Program-made: the position numbers and the translations under genes
From: an uncultured Bacteroidales bacterium
Lineage (GTDB): Bacteria; Bacteroidota; Bacteroidia; Bacteroidales; UBA932
Assembly: GCA_902488725.1 (NCBI GenBank)
Contig: CABTXO010000078.1
Coordinates: forward strand, 1 to 7,230
DNA length: 7,230 bases
Reading direction: 5' to 3'
Shown here: piece by piece, positions 1 to 6,177 of the stretch
Layout: each line of letters begins with the position of its first letter
Numbering within the stretch: the first letter of the stretch is position 1
Notes under the pieces: generated by a model
Databases searched by the model: none
Told to the model about the DNA's origin: nothing
Seen by the model: the letters and a program-made list of their open reading frames with translations, nothing else

Positions 1-530
1 CCCCGGACGAGATCGAGCCGCTGGCCCGCGGGCTGGGGCTGGATGTCATCCGGACGAGGCCGGTGAAAGCCGGTGAATCGCTTGCGATCAGTTCCACGAA
101 GATCCGTTCCCTGCTTGCGGACGGAGAGGTGGAAGCCGCCAACGGGATGCTCGGCTACCCGTACACTCTGCACGGGGTCGTGGTCGCCGGCAACCAGTTC
201 GGCCGCACGATCGGCTTCCCGACGGCCAACATGCAGCTCTACGAACCGCTCAAGCAGGTGCCCGGCAACGGGGTCTACCTAGTGGAGGCGGAGACGGTCG
301 GCCGCGTGCTGCGGGGCATGTGCAACATCGGCTACCGACCTACGGTCTGTGACGACAAGGCCCTGACGATCGAGACCAACCTCTTCGATTTCGACGAGGA
401 CATCTACGGACTCGACCTGAAGGTGCGTTTTCTGCGGAAAATCCGGGACGAGCGCAAATTCGGTTCGGTGGCGGAATTGCGGGCGCAGCTGGAACGGGAC
501 AGAGGTTTCTGCCTGCGTGCGGAAATCTGA
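1..530 (+). CDS. ribF: Bifunctional riboflavin kinase / FAD synthetase, C-terminal part (5' end outside window)
   Basis: Prokaryotic RibF phosphorylates riboflavin to FMN and then adenylates FMN to FAD in the cytoplasm. The reading frame is open from base 3, with no stop before the window edge, so the gene is truncated by the window rather than broken. The first codons give the end of the N-terminal nucleotidyltransferase domain, including its ISSTKIR motif at 87-107. The riboflavin kinase domain follows, with GRTIGFPTAN at 201-230 (the PTAN motif binds Mg-ATP), a GVYLVEAE strand, NIGYRPTV, and the conserved Glu of IETNLFDF at 372-374, which corresponds to the catalytic acid of flavokinases. 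DIYG and FLRKIRDERKF close the domain as in the family. The C-terminus at AEI is in the usual place. About half of a normal roughly 310-residue RibF is present. Identification is secure; the start cannot be seen. Confidence 0.95.
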   Translation, partial: PDEIEPLARGLGLDVIRTRPVKAGESLAISSTKIRSLLADGEVEAANGMLGYPYTLHGVVVAGNQFGRTIGFPTANMQLYEPLKQVPGNGVYLVEAETVGRVLRGMCNIGYRPTVCDDKALTIETNLFDFDEDIYGLDLKVRFLRKIRDERKFGSVAELRAQLERDRGFCLRAEI

Positions 531-541
531 GGAAATATTCT

Positions 542-549
542 TACATTTA
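542..549 (+). promoter_or_regulatory. Weak candidate -7 box before the 164-residue membrane protein gene
   Basis: TACATTTA matches the Bacteroidota -7 consensus TAnnTTTG at all but the last base and lies 22 bp before the ATG at 572. No TTTG-type -33 element is visible at the expected distance upstream, which falls in the last codons of ribF. Read-through from ribF is an equally good explanation for expression of the next gene. Confidence 0.22.
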
Positions 550-571
550 GGGAGTTAAAAGCACCTGCGCC

Positions 572-1066
572 ATGAAATTCGACATCGGAACCATTGCGAC
601 CATCGCCATCGTGTTTTCATCGGTGGTTTCCTTCCTGGCGGAGCGGAAGAAGAAGGCTGCCGCCCGGGACAAGCGACCTCAGATCGAATTCAATTTCCCG
701 GAAGAAGATGACGCGGAACCCTCGCCGCAGGAACTTTCCCGACCGGAGTCTGCGCGGCAGGACTCCGCCCGGCCTGACCCGTTCCCGGCCAATCCTGCGG
801 AGGCGCCCGACTGTCGCGATCCCCTGGAGACCCCCGTTCCGGTCCGGGAGCCGATTGACATCACGGTCGCGGGAGCGGAATCGGTTTCGAAGCCGGTGGC
901 CGCTGCCAGGTCTTCCGCGGCTGCTGCCCGGCCGATGGCCGCAGCGTCCCGGCCCGCGGAGACCGCCCCCCACGCTGCACCGGAACAGAAGCCCAGGCTG
1001 CACATCGACAAACGGAACCTCGTCCTCTATTCCGAAATACTCAAACCGAAATTCGACGGGCGGTAG
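572..1066 (+). CDS. Small bitopic membrane protein of unknown function, Bacteroidota type
   Basis: The 164-residue product has one predicted membrane segment at residues 4-23, followed at once by a positive cluster (ERKKKAAARDKR, 24-35), which predicts an N-out, C-in single-pass protein. Residues 40-140 are low complexity: first acidic and Pro/Ser/Arg-rich, then an Ala/Arg/Pro-rich stretch around 108-130. This part is probably a disordered cytoplasmic linker. The last 20 or so residues (LHIDKRNLVLYSEILKPKF, 143-161) look structured and conserved; similar YSEILKPKF-like tails occur in short Bacteroidota proteins. I know of no established function. The layout suggests a membrane tether presenting a short binding peptide, but that is inference. 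ATG 572 is chosen because the membrane segment starts directly after it. The gene is 41 bp after ribF and 109 bp before greA. Confidence 0.8.
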   Translation: MKFDIGTIATIAIVFSSVVSFLAERKKKAAARDKRPQIEFNFPEEDDAEPSPQELSRPESARQDSARPDPFPANPAEAPDCRDPLETPVPVREPIDITVAGAESVSKPVAAARSSAAAARPMAAASRPAETAPHAAPEQKPRLHIDKRNLVLYSEILKPKFDGR

Positions 1067-1089
1067 CACGCTTTTTGAATTAATTTTCT

Positions 1090-1097
1090 TATATTTG
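1090..1097 (+). promoter_or_regulatory. Candidate -7 box of the greA promoter
   Basis: TATATTTG is an exact match to the Bacteroidota -7 consensus TAnnTTTG, set in an AT-rich stretch that contrasts with the GC-rich surroundings. A TTTG at 1074-1077 is present, but only 12 bp upstream instead of the usual 19-21, so the -33 element is doubtful. Transcription starting a few bases downstream would give a leader of roughly 70 nt before the greA ATG at 1176, containing the hairpin at 1111-1137. Confidence 0.5.
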
Positions 1098-1110
1098 CTT
1101 CAGAAGCACA

Positions 1111-1148
1111 GGGTTCTGCCGGAAACGGGCAGGACTCCGTTATTTTTT
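1111..1148 (+). terminator. Hairpin plus T-rich run in the greA leader (terminator or attenuator)
   Basis: The arm GGGTTCTGCC (1111-1120) pairs with GGCAGGACTC (1128-1137) over 10 bp, two of them G-U wobbles, around the 7-base loop GGAAACG. Two bases later a TTATTTTTT run (1140-1148) follows. This is the form of a Rho-independent terminator. It could end transcripts of the upstream membrane protein gene. Because it lies downstream of the candidate -7 box at 1090-1097 and upstream of the greA ATG, it could also act as an attenuator of greA. Confidence 0.5.
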
Positions 1149-1175
1149 ACAAACCGAAGAATAAAACGTTCGACT

Positions 1176-1646
1176 ATGGCGGATATTCATTACATGACCC
1201 AGGACGGGTTGGAAAAATTGAAAAAGGAACTGGCGGACGCACTGGCGCAGCGTCCGGAGATTTCGGCAGCGATCGCGGAAGCGCGCGAAAAGGGCGACCT
1301 TTCCGAAAACGCTGAATATGATGCCGCACGCGATGCGCAGGGACTGCTGGAGGTGAAGATCGCCCGGCTGAAGGACCTGGTCGCGAACGCCAAGGTCATC
1401 GACGAGTCACAGGTCGGGACCGACAAGGTGCAGATGATGAACAAGGTGAAGGTGCAGAATCTTTCGAACAAGGCCGTGATGGAGTTCACGATCGTGGGCG
1501 AAACGGAAGCGGATTTCACCCAGGGGCGGCTGGCGGCCACGACTCCGATCGCCAAGGCGCTCCTTGGCCACGCCAAGGGCGAGACCGTCGAGGCCCACGT
1601 GCCTTCCGGAACGGTCAAATTCAAGATTCTGGACATTTCCCTCTGA
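1176..1646 (+). CDS. greA: Transcription elongation factor GreA
   Basis: GreA enters the secondary channel of backtracked RNA polymerase and stimulates cleavage of the extruded RNA 3' end, rescuing stalled complexes. The product is 156 residues, close to the usual 158. Residues 1-75 form the N-terminal coiled-coil hairpin. Its tip carries the family signature GDLSENAEYDAA (40-51), with the two acidic residues D41 and E44 that help hold the catalytic Mg2+ in place. Residues 80-156 form the FKBP-like domain, recognisable by FTIVGETEAD and TTPIAKALLGHAKGE and ending in ILDISL. ATG 1176 is chosen because the frame also runs open upstream as an overlap with the previous gene, but GreA homology begins at MADIHYMT. 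No Shine-Dalgarno sequence is visible, as is common in this phylum. The HIT gene follows 11 bp downstream. Confidence 0.97.
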   Translation: MADIHYMTQDGLEKLKKELADALAQRPEISAAIAEAREKGDLSENAEYDAARDAQGLLEVKIARLKDLVANAKVIDESQVGTDKVQMMNKVKVQNLSNKAVMEFTIVGETEADFTQGRLAATTPIAKALLGHAKGETVEAHVPSGTVKFKILDISL

Positions 1647-1657
1647 CACGACGAACG

Positions 1658-2062
1658 ATGGCGACGATTTTCACGAAGATTGCCCGGGGGGAGATCCCCT
1701 CTTTCAAGGTGGCGGAGGACGATTCGTTCTACGCCTTTCTGGACATCAGCCCGCTGGCGAAAGGTCACACCCTCGTCATTCCCAAGCATGTGGAGGATGA
1801 CTACATATTCCACCTGGACGGGCGGACCTATGAAGGTCTCTGGGCCTTTGCCCGCAAGGTTGCGATTGCGCTGAGGGCGGCCGTCCCGTGCAAGCGGGTC
1901 GGCGTCTGCGTTCTCGGCATGGAAGTGCCCCACACCCACATTCATTTGGTCCCGCTCCAGTCCGAAGGGGACCTGAACTTCCGCAACGAGCGAGTCCAGG
2001 TCAGTGCGGGGGAAAACCAGGCGATCGCCGATGCCATATTCAAGGAATTCAAGAAGTTGTAG
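1658..2062 (+). CDS. HIT-family (histidine triad) nucleotide hydrolase/transferase
   Basis: The 134-residue length and the layout match HINT-like proteins, which hydrolyse purine nucleoside phosphoramidates or related adenylylated compounds. The N-terminal block IFTKIARGEIP (4-14) and FLDISPLAKGHTLVIPKH (27-44) are typical; H37 corresponds to His51 of human HINT1. The triad is H92-T-H94-I-H96 followed by LVP, with H94 the expected nucleophile. Differences from HINT1: the usual AGQSV segment before the triad is replaced by VLGMEVP, so the active-site Ser is missing, and the early Cys of many bacterial members (CIFCKI) is absent. The GMEVPH form is, from memory, common among Bacteroidota members. 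The true substrate is unknown. It sits 11 bp after greA and 4 bp before the next start, consistent with co-transcription; I see no functional link to GreA beyond proximity. Confidence 0.92.
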   Translation: MATIFTKIARGEIPSFKVAEDDSFYAFLDISPLAKGHTLVIPKHVEDDYIFHLDGRTYEGLWAFARKVAIALRAAVPCKRVGVCVLGMEVPHTHIHLVPLQSEGDLNFRNERVQVSAGENQAIADAIFKEFKKL

Positions 2063-2066
2063 GAAT

Positions 2067-3170
2067 ATGAGATACAAAGCCCATCTGCCCGTCATCGCAG
2101 TGCTCTGCCTTGCGGAGGCCTGCTCCCCGAAGGCGCAGGTCAAGGGAACCCTGACGGGTGCACCCGAGGCCCGGCTCGTCGTGAAGAAACTTGCGGCTCC
2201 CGCCAACGAATTGCCGGACACCGTCCGGACGGATGCCGCAGGGAATTACACCTACCGCCTGGCCGTCCCGGAAGGAGAGCCCGAATTCGTGTATCTCTAC
2301 AAAGGAGACACCAAGGTGGCCTCGCTGATTCTGCAGAAGGGGGACAGGGTGAAAGTCGTGTCCGACACCCTCGGCGGCTACACCGTGGAGGGCTCGGAGG
2401 AGAGTGCGAAACTGCAGCGGAACGAGCAGGAATTCGCTGAATTCATGCAGCGCTTCACCCGTGCTGCGGAAGCGGGCGACAATGCGGCCGCTTCCCGGCA
2501 GTACATCGACTACTACCGTTCCCGGGTCCGGTACGTGCTGGACAACATGAAGTCCCTCACGGCCATCCCCGTCCTCTACGAGAAGATCAACGCGGATTTC
2601 CCGGTCTTCAGCCAGGCCACGGACGCCATCCACTTCCGGAATGTCTTCGACTCCCTTTCGACCGTCTATCCCCGTTCCCGCTATGTGCAGGCGCTGGGCA
2701 AGGAGGCGCAGCGGCGGGAGAACCTGCTCAGCCTCCGCATGCGGGTGGACGAGGCCGCCCGGAAGGCCTATCCCGACCTGGAACTGCCCTCCATCGACGG
2801 AGCCAAGGTGTCGCTGAGCGGACTGGATGCCAAGGTGGTCATGATCTATTTCTGGAGCGCCGCCGATGCCGCGCAGAAAATGTTCAACCAGGATGTGCTG
2901 CTGCCGCTGTACAAGACGTACCACGACAAGGGCTTCGAAATCTATGCGGTGTGCATGGACACGGACAAGGGCGCCTGGGCCGGCGTGGTGAAGAACCAGC
3001 AGCTGCCGTGGATCAATGTCTGCGACGGGTTGGGTGCGGCCTCGCAGGCGGCCGTCCTGTACAATGTCGGCAAGCTGCCGATGTCGTTCATGCTGGTGGA
3101 CGGAACCCTGTCCGACACCGGCATCATCGGGGAGGCCTCCCTCCGGAAGTTCCTCGACGCCAAGCTGTAA
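2067..3170 (+). CDS. Probable lipoprotein with DUF4369-like N-terminus and CxxC-less TlpA/thioredoxin-like domain
   Basis: The 367-residue product starts at ATG 2067, 4 bp after the HIT stop. An in-frame upstream ATG at 2004 lies inside the HIT gene and would bury the signal sequence. Residues 1-19 (MRYK, a hydrophobic core, then LAEAC) form a lipoprotein-type signal with Cys19 as the likely lipidated residue; Ala at -3 is a weak lipobox. Residues 22-105 resemble the DUF4369 beta domain found before TlpA-like domains in Bacteroidota, 110-235 are mainly helical, and 236-365 are thioredoxin-like (YPDLELPSIDG, then VVMIYFWS, then YAVCMDTDK, then the cis-Pro region KLPMSFML with P338). The redox motif is absent: the positions aligned with CGPC read D267-A-A-Q270. 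Only C296 and C319 remain in the domain. A periplasm-facing binding or structural role is therefore likelier than disulfide exchange. Substrate and partner are unknown. Confidence 0.85.
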   Translation: MRYKAHLPVIAVLCLAEACSPKAQVKGTLTGAPEARLVVKKLAAPANELPDTVRTDAAGNYTYRLAVPEGEPEFVYLYKGDTKVASLILQKGDRVKVVSDTLGGYTVEGSEESAKLQRNEQEFAEFMQRFTRAAEAGDNAAASRQYIDYYRSRVRYVLDNMKSLTAIPVLYEKINADFPVFSQATDAIHFRNVFDSLSTVYPRSRYVQALGKEAQRRENLLSLRMRVDEAARKAYPDLELPSIDGAKVSLSGLDAKVVMIYFWSAADAAQKMFNQDVLLPLYKTYHDKGFEIYAVCMDTDKGAWAGVVKNQQLPWINVCDGLGAASQAAVLYNVGKLPMSFMLVDGTLSDTGIIGEASLRKFLDAKL

Positions 3171-3175
3171 GACCG

Positions 3176-3197
3176 TTTTTCAGGAATATTTTTCAGG
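3176..3197. repeat. 9-bp direct repeat in the convergent junction
   Basis: TTTTTCAGG occurs at 3176-3184 and again at 3189-3197, spaced 13 bp start to start. The second copy contains the gltX stop codon (TCA on this strand at 3193-3195). On the - strand, a transcript running past the gltX stop meets A-rich rather than U-rich sequence here. This may be a small slippage duplication with no function. Confidence 0.4.
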
Positions 3198-4860
3198 CGA
3201 GGTGCGCCAGGGCGGATTCGATCCGCCTGGCGCACTCGGCTTTTCCGATGCGGTACACGATGTCCGCAATGCCCAGTCCGCTGGCCGCTCCCGCAAGCGC
3301 GAGCCGGGTGGTGTTCATGACCTTGCCCATCGGCCATCCGTTCTCGCGGATGTAGTTCTCCATCGCGGCTTCGAGCCCTTCTTTCGACCATTCACCGGCA
3401 TAGTCGACGATGAAGGCGCCCAGGTGCTTGACGAGGGCGACGTTCTCCGGCTTCCAGAACTTGTCCACGTCCTTTTGTGCGAAGGGGGCGGAGAGTCCGA
3501 AGGCTTCGAATTCGTCCGGGGCCACGAAGAGGCAGGGGGCGATGTCCCAGAAGTCCGCCGTGAAGGTGGCGCGCTCCTTGGTGAAGGAAATCACGTCCTG
3601 TACATAGTCGCGGAGGTAGATGTGCTTCTTGAAATCGGCGCCGCAGCCCTGGAATTCGGCTCCGGCGGTCAGGGCGCAGACCGGGCATTCCACGACATTG
3701 AGTCCATGGGATTCCAGCACCGGCACGAACTGTCCGGCGAGTTCTTCGTCGGATTTCATCCGGAGATATTCCTTGTTGTACCAGCGCGCCTTCTCCGCAT
3801 TGAAGCGGGCGCCGGACTTGACGATGTGGTCCAGGGAAAAGGCCTCCACGAGTTCCTGCATCGAGAGGATTTCGCGGTTGTCCCCTTCGCCGGGATTCCA
3901 GCCCAGGAAGGCGAGCATGTTCACGAACGCCTCGGGGAAATAGCCGTCCTCGCGGTAGCCGCGGTAGGTCTCCCCTTCGGAATTGACCCACTGGAGGGGG
4001 AATACGGGGAAGCCCAGCTTGTCCCCGTCGCGCTTGCTCAGCTTGCCCTTTCCGTCCGGCTTGAGCAGGAGGGAGAGGTGCGCGAAGCGGGGCATGGTGT
4101 CCACCCAGCCGAAGGCCCGGTAGAGCAGGTAGTGCAGGGGGAGGGAAGGGAGCCATTCTTCGCCGCGGATGACTTCGGTCACCTCCATCAGGTGGTCGTC
4201 CACGATGTTGGCCAGGTGGTAGGTGGGGAGTTCATCCGCCCGTTTCCAGAGCACCTTGTCGTCCAGGGTGTCCGTGTTCACTTCGATGTGGCCGCGGATC
4301 AGGTCGTCCATCCGCACGACGGTGTCCTCGGGCATCTTGAAGCGGACCGTCCAGTCGCTCGTGTGCTCCAGCAGGTCCTGTACCTCGCTTTCGGACAGCG
4401 TGAGGGAGTTGCGCATGGTTTTGCGGGTCGACTGGTTGTAGATGAAGGTTTCGCCCCTGGCTTCCGCCGCCGTGCGGGCATCGGCGAGGGATTCGGCCGT
4501 GTCGAACGCATAGTAGGCAGCCCCTTTCTCCACGAGTTCCTCGGCATATTCCCGATAGATCCCCCGCCGCTGGCTCTGACGGTACGGGGCGTGCGGGTGC
4601 TTGGCGGAGGGGGTCTCGACGATCCTGCCGTCCTCCACGCCTTCGTCGGCGAGGATCCCGCACCAGTTCAGGGCTTCAATGATGTACTGTTCAGCCCCGG
4701 GCACGAAACGGCGGGGGGCGGGGTCCTCGATCCCGGTGGTGAAAACTCCTCCTTTCTGCTTGGCGTATAGATAGTTGTAAAGGGCGGTCCGGACACCGCC
4801 CATGTGCAGCGGTCCCGTCGGCGACGGGGCGAATCTGACTCTCGTTCTTCTTTCTGACAT
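3193..4860 (-). CDS. gltX: Glutamyl-tRNA synthetase (class Ic), divergent in the RIEDTD motif
   Basis: GltX attaches glutamate to tRNA(Glu) using ATP in the cytoplasm. The N-terminal VRFAPSPTGPLHMGG (8-22) carries the HIGH-type motif H19-M-G-G22, and K273-L-S-K-R277 is the KMSKS-type loop. Between them DELPTYHLANIVDDHLMEV and IRGEEWLP keep the glutamate and tRNA-end binding blocks. The C-terminal helical domain recognises the anticodon. Two things are odd. Where the family has RIEDTD, this protein reads T41-T-G-I-E45-D-P-A-P-R-R51: the Glu expected to contact the substrate is kept, but the flanking Arg, Thr and Asp are gone. Also, an insertion at about 388-413 carries C392, C395, C406 and H413. 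At 555 residues it is longer than the roughly 470-510 usual for bacterial GltX. The MSERRTRVRF start fits the family. It lies 30 bp after ftsZ and ends 22 bp from the convergent lipoprotein gene. Confidence 0.95.
   Translation of the reverse strand: MSERRTRVRFAPSPTGPLHMGGVRTALYNYLYAKQKGGVFTTGIEDPAPRRFVPGAEQYIIEALNWCGILADEGVEDGRIVETPSAKHPHAPYRQSQRRGIYREYAEELVEKGAAYYAFDTAESLADARTAAEARGETFIYNQSTRKTMRNSLTLSESEVQDLLEHTSDWTVRFKMPEDTVVRMDDLIRGHIEVNTDTLDDKVLWKRADELPTYHLANIVDDHLMEVTEVIRGEEWLPSLPLHYLLYRAFGWVDTMPRFAHLSLLLKPDGKGKLSKRDGDKLGFPVFPLQWVNSEGETYRGYREDGYFPEAFVNMLAFLGWNPGEGDNREILSMQELVEAFSLDHIVKSGARFNAEKARWYNKEYLRMKSDEELAGQFVPVLESHGLNVVECPVCALTAGAEFQGCGADFKKHIYLRDYVQDVISFTKERATFTADFWDIAPCLFVAPDEFEAFGLSAPFAQKDVDKFWKPENVALVKHLGAFIVDYAGEWSKEGLEAAMENYIRENGWPMGKVMNTTRLALAGAASGLGIADIVYRIGKAECARRIESALAHLA
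3202..3244 (+). terminator. Near-perfect inverted repeat in the gltX 3' end; candidate terminator for the + strand operon
   Basis: GTGCGCCAGGGCGGAT (3202-3217) pairs with ATCCGCCTGGCGCAC (3221-3235): 15 bp with a single bulged G and a 3-base loop TCG. On the + strand, TCGGC and then TTTT (3241-3244) follow, a weak U-tract. No other stem is seen between the lipoprotein stop at 3170 and this point, so it may terminate the greA-HIT-lipoprotein transcript even though it lies inside gltX coding sequence. On the - strand the bases after the stem are A-rich, so it is not a classical terminator for gltX. Confidence 0.35.
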
Positions 4861-4882
4861 GTCGAATGATCCTTTCAGCCTG

Positions 4883-4890
4883 CGAAGATA
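4883..4890 (-). promoter_or_regulatory. Candidate -7 box for a gltX promoter
   Basis: Read on the - strand, TATCTTCG (followed by CA) differs from TAnnTTTG at one base and resembles the TATCTTTGCA form common in Bacteroidota. It starts directly after the ftsZ stop codon and ends 22 bp before the gltX ATG, implying a short leader. No clear -33 TTTG is visible in the end of ftsZ. It would allow gltX expression independent of ftsAZ read-through. Confidence 0.35.
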
Positions 4891-6165
4891 CTAAAATTCC
4901 GGCTCTCTTTCGGATTTCACCATCCGCTTGATGGCCGGCGTGTTCTCCAGCTCGGCCTTGTTCGCCTGGGGAGGGACCAGCAGCACGGGCTTCTGGTCTT
5001 CGGAATAGTGGAAGCGGCGTTCGTTTTCGCCCTTGTTGTAGCCGATCTTGCGGAACATGCCGGCGGGTTCCGGCAGGGGGATCTCCTCGCCCGGCTCGAT
5101 GCAGGAAGGGTTGCAGCGGAAGTTTTCGTCGATGACCACGATGTTGCCCAGCGAGACGTCGATGATTTTGCTCAAGTCCTTGTAGCTGAATCCGGTCGCG
5201 ATGACGGTGATCCGGATCTGGTCGCCGAAGTCCTTGTCGTCCTCGTAGACGATGCCCCGCTTGAAGCGGTTGACATTCCCGGTGTACTTCTCGATCAGCC
5301 GGTCGATCTCGTTGAGTCCGTTCATCTTCAGGCCCTCTTCATTCTTGCCGACCGTGATGTTCAGCAGCATGTTCTTCGCCGTGGACAGGTCGAAGTCGTT
5401 CAGCAGGGGAGAGTCCAGTGCGCCCCGGACCGCATCCTCGATCCGGTTCTTCCCGGTGCCGATGCCGCAGCCCATCAGGGCCATTCCGCTTCCGGTCATC
5501 ATGGTCTTGATGTCCTGGAAATCGACATTGATATATCCGTGCCGGCTGATGATCTCCGTGATGCCCCGCACGGCAGTCGCAAGGACCTCGTCGGCTTTCG
5601 GGAACGCCTCCTGGATCAGGGTGTCCCCGAAGAATTCATAGAGCTTCTCGTTGTTGATGATCAGCATGCTGTCCACGTTCTTCCGGAGTTCCTGCAGGCC
5701 GTCCGCCGCTTTGCCCAAGGCTTCAGAACCTTCGTTCTTGAACGGGATCGTGACCACTGCGACGGTCAGGATGCCGCGGTCTTTCGCCATCTTGGCGATG
5801 ATCGGCGCCGCCCCGGTGCCGGTGCCGCCGCCCATCCCCGCCGTGATGAAGAGCATCCGGGTCTCGGGACCGAGCACCTTGCTCTCGATTTCCTTTTCGG
5901 CTTCGATCGCGGCGTTCCGACCCTTGGTCGGATCCGTGCCGGCGCCCAGCGAATCCCGTCCGATGTGCAGTTTCGCCGGTACGGGACTGTCCTGCAGTGC
6001 CTGCAGGTCCGTGTTGCACACCACGAAGGTGCAGCCCTCGATCTTTTTCCGGAACATGTAGTTGACGGCGTTGCATCCGCCGCCGCCCACGCCGATGACC
6101 TTGATCATCGAATCGATCTTCGTCCAGTCCGTCGGCGTCAAATCAAAATCTATCAGATCTCCCAT
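4891..6165 (-). CDS. ftsZ: Cell division protein FtsZ (tubulin-like GTPase)
   Basis: FtsZ polymerises with GTP into the cytokinetic Z-ring at midcell. The 424-residue product has VIGVGGGGCNAVN near the N-terminus (about 23-35), the tubulin signature GGGTGTG at 112-118, and the T7 loop N213-V-D215-F-Q-D218, whose two Asp residues complete the GTPase site of the neighbouring subunit. The GTPase core and C-terminal subdomain run to about residue 348. A short variable linker of about 59 residues (349-407) follows. Residues 409-414 (TPAIKR) resemble the conserved C-terminal peptide that binds FtsA and other partners. They are followed by a further ten residues rich in charge and ending EREPEF, an acidic end rather than the basic tail seen in some bacteria. 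The MGDLIDFDL start fits Bacteroidota FtsZ. It is 12 bp after ftsA, so the two are surely co-transcribed. Confidence 0.97.
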   Translation of the reverse strand: MGDLIDFDLTPTDWTKIDSMIKVIGVGGGGCNAVNYMFRKKIEGCTFVVCNTDLQALQDSPVPAKLHIGRDSLGAGTDPTKGRNAAIEAEKEIESKVLGPETRMLFITAGMGGGTGTGAAPIIAKMAKDRGILTVAVVTIPFKNEGSEALGKAADGLQELRKNVDSMLIINNEKLYEFFGDTLIQEAFPKADEVLATAVRGITEIISRHGYINVDFQDIKTMMTGSGMALMGCGIGTGKNRIEDAVRGALDSPLLNDFDLSTAKNMLLNITVGKNEEGLKMNGLNEIDRLIEKYTGNVNRFKRGIVYEDDKDFGDQIRITVIATGFSYKDLSKIIDVSLGNIVVIDENFRCNPSCIEPGEEIPLPEPAGMFRKIGYNKGENERRFHYSEDQKPVLLVPPQANKAELENTPAIKRMVKSEREPEF

Positions 6166-6177
6166 GGCAATCGTCTT

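Noticed and set aside
594..1175. Upstream extension of the greA frame to ATG 594
   Set aside because: The extension is Arg/Pro-rich out-of-frame sequence of the 164-residue gene, and GreA homology begins exactly at ATG 1176.
1658..2062. HIT protein as a new nucleotide-signalling partner of GreA
   Set aside because: Only adjacency supports it; greA next to a HIT gene is, from memory, a recurring arrangement in this phylum, and nothing in the sequence shows a functional link.
2004..2066. Earlier in-frame ATG for the lipoprotein gene
   Set aside because: It lies within the HIT coding sequence and would put about 21 polar residues before the signal peptide.
1190..2221. 343-codon open frame on the - strand across greA, the HIT gene and the lipoprotein start
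   Set aside because: It spans three well-supported + strand genes in antisense, and its Ser/Arg-rich composition is that of a shadow frame.
2049..2924. 291-codon open frame on the - strand inside the lipoprotein gene
   Set aside because: It is antisense to a gene with a signal peptide and a recognisable fold; no domain or start context supports it.
3016..4770. 584-codon open frame on the + strand antisense to gltX
   Set aside because: It is antisense to a clear GltX. Its translation is Gly/Val/His/Glu-rich with no recognisable domain, as expected from the complement of GC-rich codons, and it also overlaps the end of the lipoprotein gene.
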